In this document: piece by piece, positions 36,190 through 47,110 of the stretch | Layout of the letters: every line of letters begins with the position of its first letter | Numbering within the stretch: the stretch's first letter is position 1 | NCBI GenBank assembly: GCA_023105745.1 | Contig: JALGQZ010000007.1 | Span: forward strand, 54,913,569 to 54,977,568 | Direction of reading: 5' to 3' | DNA length: 64,000 nt | Origin: Austropuccinia psidii | Lineage: Eukaryota; Basidiomycota; Pucciniomycetes; Pucciniales; Sphaerophragmiaceae | Program-made: the position numbers and the translations under genes | Notes under the pieces: model-generated | What the model saw: only the letters and a program-made list of their open reading frames with translations | What the model was told of the DNA's origin: nothing | The model's database searches: none

Positions 36190-37048
36190 AGCAAGCATGG
36201 ACCAGTCCGATCCCCTTCAAGAGAAAATATACTGACAGCAGGTGATGTGGTTTTGGCGGATTTGATAGGTCCCTTGCCTTTAATTATTGATACAAAGCGT
36301 TATGCACTCATCATCCAAGACTCATTTTTGAGATTAACGGCATTTATACCATTACAAGAAAAAGACAAAGCTTGAATTCATCTTAAGACATGGACGGTAC
36401 AGTTTATGAACACAACAAGGGTTGCAATTAAAGGATTAAGAACGGACAACAGTGCAGAATTTAAGAACAATGCTATGGATGAATGTTTTGAGAGAAAGAG
36501 GCATTGTTCATGAATATTCCATGCCTTATGAACATCACCAAAACAGGAAGATTGAATGGACAAACAGAAATATATTGGAGATAGGGATGACCAGTCTCAT
36601 TGCGGCTGGATTGCCTATGACAACATGGCCATGGGCATTCAAACATGCAGTATGGATTTTCAACCAAACATTACATGCGGATGAAAAGAAGATGCCATAT
36701 GAGATCATATTGGGCATGAAACCTTTGCTGGATCTTCTTTGTGTACTTAGTGCAAAGTCTTACATTCACCATCATCTATTCAAGAAAGACATGTTTCTGA
36801 GGGGAATTGAGGGTTATCATGTTGGGGTTGCTCCAGATTCAAAGGGATGGCTTTTTTGGGTGCCCTCCAAGAACTCCATTGTCAAATCGGCGAGTGCAAA
36901 TATTGATGAATCAACCTTTTATCAAAGAGCCAACATTTTGACAATCCAAGCACTGAACATATTTGATGACTCAATAATCAAGGAGATAACTTTACAAGAC
37001 AAGATGATATCTTTGTTGAATTTTTTACTTCAATACCTCATAGTTCAT
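36190..37048 (+). pseudogene. TE-C Copia integrase core (truncated; RT lost)
   Basis: Reading through the stop, LADLIGPLPL gives the first catalytic Asp (about 36,255). TGA at 36,373 and a frame change near 36,450 follow. RTDNSAEF gives the second Asp and NRKIEWTNRNI the catalytic Glu. The 245-codon frame (36,452-37,189) then has the integrase C-terminal region with WPWAFKHAVWIFNQT and DSKGWLFWVPS. The frame ends where a solo LTR begins at 37,049. No reverse transcriptase is found to the right, so TE-C is truncated. Confidence 0.85.
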
Positions 37049-37726
37049 TCAATACTGGGTTCCCATACAGGTTCTGTACAGAATTCTACGCGTCATACAC
37101 GTCATAATCCAGCTATGTGGTCCCCAGATGAAAGTTTTCACCCTGTATTGGTTAAAACTGCCCAGATGTGGTTTCAAAACTACATCTGAGCCCAATAAAG
37201 GCTATACAGGCCTTTTTCAAACCACAAGCCTGTCCTTGAGAGTGAAAAATCTTCACTTCCTCTATGTGAAAAGGTCTATCAGCATTTTAACCCCATTTCA
37301 TGATGAAAGGAGGCCTTTTCACTGCCAGAAAAGGAATCCCCCTCCTTCTCTTGAATTCCTATGTAGTACAACTGTCAAAAACAGTTATTCTCTTGGAAAA
37401 TAAACAGGTTATACTATAAATATTAGTATTTTAGTCTTTATTATTGTAACCCAACAGGTAAAGCTGCACCCAGGGATTTCAATAGCACTCACCACCACTA
37501 CTTCTCATGAGTAAAGCCCTTTTTATCTTTAATTAAACCTTTTTGAAATACTTTTATCTGTGTCACAGTCATAGTTAAAGTTGTAAATAGCTTTATTACA
37601 TCTTTATCATAGACTCAGCCTGACATTTATTCCTTCTCATTTATTTATCCTTTTGGAGCCTTTCCAAGTGAGTTCTTAATTCCTGAGTTCCAGGCCACTC
37701 TTGCTTCCATAGGAGCCCCTGTGACA
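37049..37726 (+). mobile_element. Solo LTR (678 bp) with target duplication TTCAT
   Basis: The right end is GGAGCCCCTGTGACA, the same terminus as solo LTR S. TTCAT occurs at 37,044-37,048 and 37,727-37,731. The left end reads TCAATACTGG, so the expected TG start would have mutated to TC. The sequence to the right is repeat Y and not Copia RT, so TE-C was already truncated or recombined before or during this insertion. Confidence 0.65.
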
Positions 37727-37731
37727 TTCAT

Positions 37732-38150
37732 GCAGATTGAACTCAGGTTTTCTCCCTCATGCACAGGAGAAACCGTGGTAAATTTGGCCACCTGTGTAAG
37801 CAAATTGTTTCCCCAAAGACAGGCCCCCAAAGGTCTTCCATGTGTGTGACAACTTCTTGTGTATTCCTCCCAGTGCAGTGTGTGTGAAAGCATGTGCCCA
37901 CACATGAATATCCAGCCTCATCAATCATATGTGGGAACCAGATATAGGCAGGTGTTATGCTATTGTGTATGGGCCTGTAGCTAATCCACACAGATTGGGC
38001 TCAGACACGTGAGTATCTGAAGTGCATTGGGCTACCCACATGAACTAATCTTTGGCCAAAATACAGGTTCCCAAAGTTTGGCCTTTCATGTGAATTTGTG
38101 TGCCTGCACAACGATTTCTGGCCTCATCGATCATAGGTGGGCACCAGTCC
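37732..38150. repeat. Interspersed repeat Y, copy 2
   Basis: It matches 3,923-4,190 in the order of words around TTTGGCCACCTG. It continues without a clear break towards repeat X copy 2, so X and Y may be two parts of one longer family. Minus-strand open frames of 82-86 codons have no recognisable domain. Confidence 0.5.
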
Positions 38151-38289
38151 TAGTTCTCTCTGGCCATAACACCAGAGTTAGTCTACGTTTTGGGTATGAC
38201 CCTTATCATTCCTCATCCCAATATTCACCCCTTAGCATAAGATGGCAGATTCCAGAATGTATGAGGAAAGATTTCCAGATCTATTATAC

Positions 38290-39045
38290 AAGATGCATTT
38301 GAGAAATTTGTGTCAATGCCTCCTTGGGATTGCATGTTAAACTCTTTTACAGCATTTTCTCAGATCCACAGCTTTCCCCAATGTTGTACACACTAGATTT
38401 TTGGCTGAACTACAATTTGGGATGGTGTAATAATAGTTCAGCCTGCATGCATATTACACTTGAGTATCAAAATTCCCATCGGTTGCATATATTTAGCTCA
38501 TGTGCCAAATGCTCAGCGGGGTAATTTGCTTGATTTGCACCCACAAGCTCAGCATGTATAGAATTTCCAAATTGAGTGTCAAAAGATCAGTGGGGAAGAT
38601 TTTTGGAATGCCATGGTTGGCCAACTTTTCAAAATTGTTTATTGGAAGGTCCACTGATGTGCACTTGACCAAAGTGCATGAAATGCTCAGCCTGGTAGAA
38701 ACATCATCCAATGTTGTGCCAAATCCTCCAATTGTGTGCTTACTAAGATTATATCCCAATAGCTCTTCAGGGGAGAATTTAAATTATGACATGAAAGCAC
38801 ACCTGCACCATGGGTCAACCCAAGCTCATGTTGTATTCACTTGTCATACAGCCTCTCCACCCTTTGCTCAAACTATATCACCCAGGAATAGTGGTGACCT
38901 ATGACCAAATGGACAATGTACTTTTATGCATGGTGAATTTGTGGATTTCAGCCACCATGCATATTCAACAATGCCCGAATGGACGCACTACCAGGAAGTT
39001 GTGTGGCTTTTTAACACAACAAGGGGCATCCAACCAATTTTAAAA
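38290..39045. repeat. Interspersed repeat X, copy 2
   Basis: The first 580 bp match 22,900-23,560. The last 250 bp (38,745-39,000) match 46,845-47,110, sharing CATGxTxATGTTGTATTCACT, AGCCTxTCCACCCT and CACCATGCA. The unit thus overlaps both other copies, which indicates one family of at least 750 bp. The open frame of 134 codons at 38,500-38,904 is not recognisable. Confidence 0.7.
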
Positions 39046-40030
39046 ATTGCTTCAATTGTTATACTCTTTTCCTGACACACACTCCTCTTTTTTTCTGACC
39101 CATTCCACTCTCTCCCACTTTACCTGAACTTCTTATTCCAGTGCATATTCCACTTTGTCTTCATCTCTTTCAACTCCTTTCTATCACACTGAATTAACCA
39201 CCCCCTTCCCTTTTGCTATAGTTTTTTCTCAATCATATATCCAGAACCCCCCTTCTATCTAAATTGTGCATCATCTTCTACATCTAAAACTTTTTTAGGT
39301 GTCATGTTCCGCTACTAATACTGAATCTTATTCATTCCTTTGTTTTGGAATTTGAAAAAGTCACTACTTGTGCTAGAATATTTTTATTTTTTTAAATTAA
39401 ACACTCATTGTGCATATCAATTTTTTTTGACCTATTAACCATAATTCAAATTTTGATCTTATTTTGCTTTTTTAGATGTTGTGCAATTTTTTCTCTAAGC
39501 AGGGTATCACCTGCATCCACTCCTCCGCAACAACTTATACCTGTGATGCTTTCCTATAAGCACAAAAAGGGGTTTCTTTGTTGCACACCCAGAGGAGTTC
39601 CTGGGCAAGACACCCTTGTGAGGACTCCTTTGCAGTTGAAAATGCTGAAAGCATTCCTGAGAACAAATGGACTCCAGGGAGGCAAAAAGGCCAATGGGAA
39701 TGCTTCTGCATGATTAGCCCAGTTCCCTTGAGTATCAAGTTTTTTTACCCCCCTCCTAGGCCACTTCACTTCTTGACCAGAGCAAAGTGATTATCCAGCT
39801 GATGAAGGATGGAAATGGCAAAAGAAAATTTGATCTTGGGCTGATTGTCACCATGTCTTTTCATCCATGGGATTCAAATTCCAAATTAAGTTTTCTTTCT
39901 TAACCTTGACTCATTTTTGTTCATGCAATCATAATGACTATTCTTCATCACCCAAAGAACAAAACCCACCAAATCTTCCTTGAAAAGACTCTCCCATTCC
40001 ATGTATTTCTTGTGAGCAAACTCTGTAGCA
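39046..40030. other. No supported gene
   Basis: The first 350 bp are C+T-rich and without frames. From 39,408 to 39,713 an open frame of 101 codons has no family resemblance, but similar-looking sequence continues into the spliced relic that follows. Nothing else is supported. Confidence 0.4.
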
Positions 40031-40047
40031 ACCCACTCCAGGCCTGA

Positions 40048-40620
40048 GTGGCACCCAATTGTCAGAGGACCTATTCCGCAGTAAGAAGAAAGCTATTCCT
40101 TTTCATTTTAGTTTTTGAAGTAAGTGAACTGAGTCTGCCTCCTTTTGTAGAACCCTCCCAACACAATGAGCCAACTGTTAGCACCCCCACCCCACGTATT
40201 CCAGGCCAGAGTGAAGTCACAGATTCTCAAGTACCACCAATGGAGAAGAATTCCACTTGTCAGCCTGAACCTGGGGTGGATTCAATGCAATCAATAGAGG
40301 ATCTTTTTGGTAAGTACAATTTATCACTTAAATTACCATTCCCAACATTCCCTAACCCCTCATTCCACCCCTCCCCACTCTTTTATTATCATTGAGGATA
40401 TTCCATTCGGATCCCCCCTCTTCCCTCTTCCAACACTCCCCCCAGTGCAAGGCACCCCTCAATCCCACCATGAGGCTCTGCAGGAAGTAACTGACTTTCA
40501 ACTCACCCTCATTATTCCTCAAGAAATGGTCTACTAATTGATAAACCAAGTCTTTTTGGATCATCACCAATTGCTCCACATGATTTCCTTTGTGAGTTCA
40601 ACTCATAAAAATGAGATGCC
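40048..40620 (+). pseudogene. Unidentified spliced relic (Pro/Ser-rich)
   Basis: An open frame (40,048-40,308) encodes a Pro/Ser/Thr-rich segment ending in SMQSIEDLFG, directly at a consensus donor GTAAGT (40,309). About 85 bp later, after a pyrimidine-rich tract and TTGAG, the open frame continues as IPFGSPLFPLPTLPPVQGTP and HHEALQEVTDFQL, to a TAA near 40,535. Read through that stop it goes on to VFPNELHFLL. The donor, C/T-rich tract and acceptor in the right places suggest a real intron of a former gene. I do not recognise the family. It may belong to the same unit as the minus-strand dioxygenase relic, or to an unrelated transposon. Confidence 0.45.
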
Positions 40621-41204
40621 CCAGGTATTCCCCAATGAACTCCACTTCCTCCTTAAAATTCATTGGAGGCTTATCAAAAGGAGGAAATCACCAGAATAGC
40701 TTCTAAGTTTCTTGAAAAATAAAGAAATAAAATGTTTTAGCTATATATTCATTTTTTTTTCTTCTAATACACTCATTTAGTGAATGTAGTTGTGAATTTC
40801 AGGGATACAGTACATGTGTATGACCTTAAACCCCTGCTGGACTTCTATGCCTTGTTGTGTGATAATGAGGCATACAAAAATAATGGAAGGTTATTTCCCT
40901 TTTCCAGGATGACCAGCTTATTCCAATATTGAAAACAAGTGAGAATTGTGTTTATAACGTAAGTATATGACCATGTACAGTGGCATGCTACCATACATGA
41001 GCCATTTTAACCCCTTTTCATTTGAGCCAACGTATATCCCTAATTACAAACCAGCCAATCCTGGTGTATATTGTACTCCACAGTACCACTCCATTATTTT
41101 GCAATCACAAGCCAATTTCAACATGCCATTTAATCCCCTCAATCTTCTAATTGGGTTGAGATTGTATTACCATACCTGATCTAATAGCCCACTCCCTTGC
41201 CAAA

Positions 41205-42100
41205 TCTGTAATAGCCATGGCTTTTTAACAACATTGTTTTTGATCACCTCCTTGAGAATTGAGCAGACATCCTCACTAGGTTTGTGATTTTGTTGGCCTG
41301 TGATAGATAATTATAATGGAAGAATGTACTACTTTCCCACACTACCTGAATGAGCCCATGACATTTGGATAGATAAATACAAAAGTGCTCATTGGGGAAA
41401 ATAAATTTTCACCAAGTACAACAATTTGACACATCTTTTTGTATTTGGCCTGCCTGATTATTAGCTTGAAACCAACATCCCAAAGAATAAAAAAAGTGCA
41501 TCCTTATCAACATGAGGTTAATTTTTTAATCTGTTCATGGTGGAAGTGTGAGCAGAAGCAATCTCAAAACCCCCCTGATTTGCAAAAATCTTGGCTTCAT
41601 AGTTCATTTGAGCAAAGGAGGGGACCCCTAATGACTTGTAGCAAGTTTTCAGCTTTTGAAATAATTCATCCCCAACATATCATAAGGATTGACCTAGACT
41701 GCAACCCACCAAGCTCAGATTTTCACCATGGTTCCACCATTCTACTTTTGGGTCTTCAATTTCCCCAAGACTTCCCTAAATAACAACTTCTTTTTCCTTT
41801 GTGCTGCATTTGCGCCACCCAATAATGAAAATAACTCCCTTGAGTAATGCCCAATTTGTTGATATTGGGTCTGTAAAGTTCCTTTTGCAAAATAGAAATT
41901 GTGACAATTCATCCCATTGATTGACCTCAACCTCACTCATTGCTGAAAACTTTCTGAATTTAACAAGGGAAATGAGCAATTGGGTCAAAAAAAATAGCCA
42001 AATGGCCAAAGCGAGTTCATTTTATCTGAGTGAAGTCCACAGTTCTTTTAAATTCACTCCTGGTTCTATTTGCTGGTACTGGAATTGATATCTGTTCTTT
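41205..42100 (-). pseudogene. TET/JBP-like 2OG-Fe(II) dioxygenase relic
   Basis: On the minus strand, across two frames, the order is VEVNQWDELSQFLF, GWRKCSTKEKE, GENLSLVGCSLGQSL, LFQKLKTCYKSLGVPSFAQ and TSTMNRLKN, then PHVDKD at about 41,505-41,515. This last piece supplies the HxD iron-binding pair of the double-stranded beta helix. Further on, CHGLIQVVWESSTFFHY (about 41,315-41,365) supplies the distal His, and MSAQFSRR (near 41,260) the 2-oxoglutarate-binding Arg region. This matches the TET/JBP-type domain known to be expanded in basidiomycetes alongside KDZ-type transposons. Members oxidise 5-methylcytosine or thymine in DNA. Stops (for example near 41,785, 41,695 and 41,518) and a frameshift show that this copy is dead. 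No KDZ transposase was recognised nearby. The N-terminal region may extend to about 42,640 (open frames at 42,170-42,373 and 42,638-42,847). Confidence 0.8.
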
Positions 42101-42819
42101 TGGTTGACTGGAGGAAAAAAATTATTCCTTTGGGTGGTTTTGGCCTCATTTATCTTTTGGGATGTGCCACTACTCACAAGTGGTTGAGGGATCACTAGGT
42201 GTTGAAGCAGACAAGAGAATGGTATTAGTTAAATCTGAAAAAACTGAAGCCAATGTTCCTCCATGGGGGCCAATAATGGTGCCACATGAATTCCGACCCA
42301 TGGTTATATCTATATATAACTTGGAAATAGCTGAGAAACTCACACTTTCCTTCCTCCCCCGACCTCTTGCCATGAGCTCCCTTCCTTCTTTTGTGTATGC
42401 AATTGTTGCACAGGAAAATAAAATGAAACCAATGTATTAGTGACTGTTGTGTGGATTATGGATTTCACCTAAATTTGTGCTTGGTTGGTGAAGGTCTTTT
42501 CTTTCCTGCTAAAAAGAAATGATCACATAAGACTTCTGGAGATTGGTGATCTCAAGTACTTCAACCAAATCCAGTGAAATGGATAATTAATTATTCAATT
42601 TTATATATTTCTGTTCCCATTCAATAAGTTTTTAATATTACCATCTTTCATTTTGCAAGCTAGAGCAAGTAAAACAGGCTCTCCATGGGAATTTCTTAGT
42701 GCACCCAACTGCAGATGACTGATCCCACCGGTCCTGCACTTTACCCAGAATTGCTTTTGAAAGAAATGCACCAATTTGGCCCATTATGAGCTGGAGGTGA
42801 AAATATAAACCTCTTGCAA
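42101..42819 (-). other. Possible N-terminal part of the dioxygenase relic
   Basis: Minus-strand frames at 42,170-42,373 and 42,638-42,847 are open and colinear with the relic downstream but contain no motif I can name. Short stop-separated pieces between them could be one decayed exon. Confidence 0.3.
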
Positions 42820-43267
42820 TGACTGTCTGTGTGATAATTGCAAGCACAACTGTCCAACTGAGCCTGTGTCATGTGGGAAGAATTTCTATGGTGTACAGAG
42901 GCATGCCTCTATACAAAGTTTTTTATTATTTACATACATACTCAGGCATCCATAGTAGGCTCCATACTAGCAATTATTAAGTTCATGAATTGCTTTCTAA
43001 AATTAAATTACAATCTATCTGCTAAAAAGCTGATATAAAACAGGTGAATCCTGGTTGCAAGTTTAGCAGACCTGGCTACAGAGAATTGAACCTCTTCATT
43101 TGAACCAAAACCTTGCTTCTCTACCAAGGCATCACCAAAGTCTAATGACAAGAATTTTTCAAATTCAAATCTAGGAGCTACAGTGGTATTAGAAGAATCT
43201 GATGAGAAGAAATTCCTACTCAGTAAATTACATATATACGTATCAGTACAAAGCCACAGTGGCTCTA

Positions 43268-43528
43268 CTAGCTTTTACCCTTTGAAAGTTGTTTGAAAAT
43301 GTCAATGAGTGATAAATTCCCTTTCACTGAGATCTTTCTCCAGTCATCTGAGCATAACATTAAACCAAAAACACCCACCACACAGAATTCAGCTAATATA
43401 CCATATAAAATTTGATTTATTCCAAGAATATTGTGATATTCCAAAAGATATTTGATGTCCTCATTTTTTGAACTTGTGAGTTTTCCTTTCATGCCATAGA
43501 CTTCAATATTTGTTTTTGCATGTACCAT
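43268..43528 (-). pseudogene. Unidentified frame shared by both DS copies (copy 1)
   Basis: An 86-codon frame with the features described for DS; the equivalent in copy 2 is 47,547-47,852 (101 codons). The peptides can be aligned along their length with conservative changes, and a hydrophobic stretch precedes GLMxCSDD. Conserved pattern with open frames in both copies suggests a once-coding region. No start, stop or function can be assigned. Confidence 0.4.
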
Positions 43529-45849
43529 GTTCTACCCAATCATCAAGTGTATAATTGTATCCATCAGTTCCTCCAAGTCCTTGTGGGGATTTTTCAATAT
43601 CTCATTTTCAGCCCCTCCACCTTCAATTGTAAGTTGTGCTTCATTTTAATTAGATTTGCTCAATCAGGAGGCAAGGTATTCAACTTCTCCCAGTTTGAGT
43701 CCCAGAGTATTGTTGAAGTTTATTGTTTGTGCCACAAATGGTTTGGTTGCAATCACATTTTATGAGACTTAACTAATGGATTCAAACATAACATTCAGCC
43801 AAAAATGTTTAAATGGATTGCAGGGGTAAAGAAGGCTCTGAACCATTTTGAAGAAGGAGTGTTCAGATTTTGGGATATTGTCTGGAGTTTCTGCCAATTA
43901 CTTAATCAAGTTGGGATTCCAAGAGATTTTACAAAAAAATTCTTTTGTTTCTCTTTCCTTAAGAGGATCTAACCCTATATATTGCAATGTATATCACATG
44001 TGTCAACAGAAAAACAATCATGTATTATTCACAAAGACAAAACTAAACTGCAATCTCAAGCTCCTCAAGCCAGGATTAATTTGAAGCTCTTGGTTACTGA
44101 TCACCTTAATATCAACAGGCAGGAACATATCAGCATCATTTGTTTGTAAACCGTCCCACTGAGTTATGTAAATACTATTGATATTATCAAGCACTTTTTC
44201 ATTATGCTTGAGTAATATTGCAATGATAATTCAGAATCTATTCAAACTCTTCAATTCAGGATATAAATATTTCTGTGTCATTAGTGGAGGTTGACACTTA
44301 AGGCTCAGGTTCATACATTATATCAGTCATATCTTGACCCATTTTAATGTGTTTAATTTTATCACTTTCTTGAAATTCTTGAATATTTTGGGAAGAGCTT
44401 GGAGGGATTTTATTGTGGATTGTTCCATTGAGTTCCTGGGAATATCACTTTGAGGAGCTTTTTTTATCATTATGGCTTACTTCAAGATAGATAATGTCAT
44501 CACCTTGATCAAGAGAATATTTTGTGGCTTCAATGGTACAGTATTTTTTCTTATTTTTTTGGTGGCATTTATATTTGGTATTTTTGCTAAAGCTTTTCCT
44601 AGAGCCCCAATCACCAGTCAATATTCTTCAGGAAGACATTCTTCCACCTCTGAACCTATCCATATAATGTAAGCAGCTGTTTCTAGCAAATTGGTATGTG
44701 ATTATTAATGGAATTATGGTTCAAATCCATCTTGAGGAGGCTCATTGCTTCACCGATCTTTTGATGTACATAATTAGGAATTTTACCATAATTTTTGTGA
44801 ATTTTTTTTACAGCCTGGGGATTATTTGTGTGATGTTCGAGAGAAATTATTCCAAACTTGCCACTGAAAATTACATCATCTTTTTCAGAAGCTTCTGTTG
44901 GTGTACAAGGTGCAACAGTATTTTCCTTCTCATAGATTTTCAAATTCAGTTTTTTGAGAGCTTGTATGCTGCACTGAAATTAAGGCTATGATAAAACGAC
45001 CAGGTTTTGAGAGATTAAAAATAGTCAAGATGAACTTATGCTTAAATTCTGGAAGAACTGGTGGATCTTGATCATTTTCATGTGCCAGGCTCTCTACTTC
45101 AATGCCTAATTCATTACTACTGACCATATCAAATATTTCACTTCAACTCTCTGGGGCAGAATTTTGTAGTTTATTTAATTCTGTTGAATTTACTGGGGTT
45201 TGGGGCATAGTGGAGGTAGCTTATTGGGTAAATAGATGATTAAAACTTAATTGATAACTTGATTCAAAATTGTTGAATAAAAATGTCAAAATCAGAAAAG
45301 GTGGAAGTTCTGAAAGTGGTTGAAGGAAATTACCATCAAGGTATTAATGATTGTCTCCTTTGCAGTTAATATCAATATTTGTGAATTTTGTGAAGGTTTA
45401 AAGAGGCTAAATATCAATTTAAATCAGTTAAATATTTAGTGAGTTTTGTAGAAAGAAATGATTTTAGAACCACAAGCTCACCAAAATAAACCTGCCCATA
45501 TAAATACTTGGAACATTTGATTAGCATCTATTGAGCTTGTATTGAATTTGAAAAATTTGATTTGTTGGGAATTTCAAGGAGGTGATATATTGCCAATTAT
45601 TTCATCTAATTCAAATTGAATCACTTCCTTGTGAGAAAGTGAATAAAGCTTACTAGTGAGAAACCTACTAAAGTCAATTCTTGAAGTATCAAACCTCCTT
45701 GAGGTAAGGACTAAGCAAAGTGTGCCATTTGAATGATATGAAATAAAATAGTTTTGTTGAAGAAACAAGAGACACATTTCTGGTTTGAAATATTCATCTT
45801 ATTAGGTTTTAATTTGTGAGTCTCATGATTTAAACCCTAACCACAATTG

Positions 45850-46560
45850 GTAAAATGATCAGGCACACGCATTGGTGCTGAGGCCAATTGTTTCATGAGC
45901 ATAGGGATGATAAATTGAGAACATGAGGGAAGGGCCAGTACGTAAGAATGGTAAGTTGAAGAAATGATGAGGTGAGGAAGCCCATCTTTGGATAAGCATA
46001 AGCATGGTCAGCTGGCAGAGATGATTAGCTTATGGCGAGGAAGCAAACAATTGTGTGAGAATAACAAATAGTAAATTGAGAATATCAGAGGGAATTGCAG
46101 GAGCATAAGGATGGTAAGCCCTGGAGATGATAAGGCAGGGTTGTGGTTTCCTAAGGCTAGTATACAGCCAAGATTCAGAGGTGGTTTTGTGGAAGCATAT
46201 GTGTGCATGAGTGCAAGGATGGTAGATTGGGAAAATGATCAGGAATTGGTGTGGAAGCTAATAGTTTCCTGAGCGTAAGGATGGTAAATTTAGAACATGA
46301 GAGGGTAGTGCCGGAGTGTAAGCATGGTGAGTTGCAGAGATGATTAGTTGGGGGTGCAGAAGCATAAGGATGGGTGATGGCAGAGATATGGAGGCGGTGG
46401 TGCAGGAGCCAATTTTTGCATGATCGTAAGCATGGGCAGCTTGCGGAGATGATTAGAAGGTGGTGCAGAAGCCAATTCATGTGTGAGAGTTCTCATGGTA
46501 AAGGGAGAAGATGTTAAGCTGGCGGAGAGGAAGTCATATCATGCATGAGCATGGACCTAC
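45850..46560. repeat. Degenerate about 70-bp minisatellite in DS copy 1
   Basis: Words such as CATAAGGATGGTAA, GAGATGATxAGxxxGxxGTG and GCAGAAGCCAAT recur every 60-75 bp. The same array, with other mutations, is at 53,990-54,430 in copy 2. Minus-strand frames translating it are repetitive and not genes. Confidence 0.75.
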
Positions 46561-46844
46561 CAAACTGCTGGCTTGAACTATGGGATGTAATAACCCAAAT
46601 ATTTCCAATGCTGTTGATATGGGTTTTTGCTTTGAGTGAAATGCTCATGTGACATACTTGACAATTGATGTTGTCTTGACACAGACGTGACATGACCCAC
46701 TAATTGCAGTGACTATAATGTGACACTAATGTGACTGCAGAAAGATTTTATACTTACAGTGGTGCAAAATGAATCCAATTTCTGGAGATTGATGCAACAT
46801 TATCCCTGGTGTTGTAATGGGCACTTACTTTGATGGTATCCCAA

Positions 46845-47110
46845 TAGATCTTCAGTGGAGAGTTTGAGATTCATGTAGAAATAGAAATAGTTCCGCAGTC
46901 ATGCAATTTAAATTTACACCCCCTGAGCATTTGAGTTATAACATCCAAGCTCCGCTGCAAATTTGAAAAGCACATGCTAATGTTGTATTCACTTATCATA
47001 AAGCCTTTCCACCCTCTGTTCACACTCTATTCCATGGCCAAGAGGACATGTCCTTTGCTTCTTGGTGTATTTGTGGCTTACAGACACCATGCACATTTTA
47101 CAATTGCCTG
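46845..47110. repeat. Interspersed repeat X, copy 3 (3' part)
   Basis: It matches 38,745-39,000 (ATGTTGTATTCACTTxTCAT and neighbouring words). It sits exactly in the short spacer between the two DS copies. Confidence 0.65.

Larger units (their letters stand above)
42820..46812. repeat. 4-kb duplicated segment DS, copy 1
   Basis: This segment is repeated in direct orientation at 47,150-54,662 once two LTR insertions are removed. Landmarks shared in order include TATGGTGTAC, CACCAAAGTCTAATxxCAAG, TTCCTTTCATG, CAATCAGGAGGCAAGGTATT, GTGTTCAGATTTTGGGATAT, GAGGAGGCTCATT, TCCTTCTCATAG and GGGGCAGAATT. On the minus strand both copies have an open frame with the same peptide features (NIxVYxMKGKLT, GINQILYG / GVNQIFYG, GLMxCSDD) at 43,268-43,528. 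No known domain is recognised, so this is an unidentified mobile or captured unit. Confidence 0.78.
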
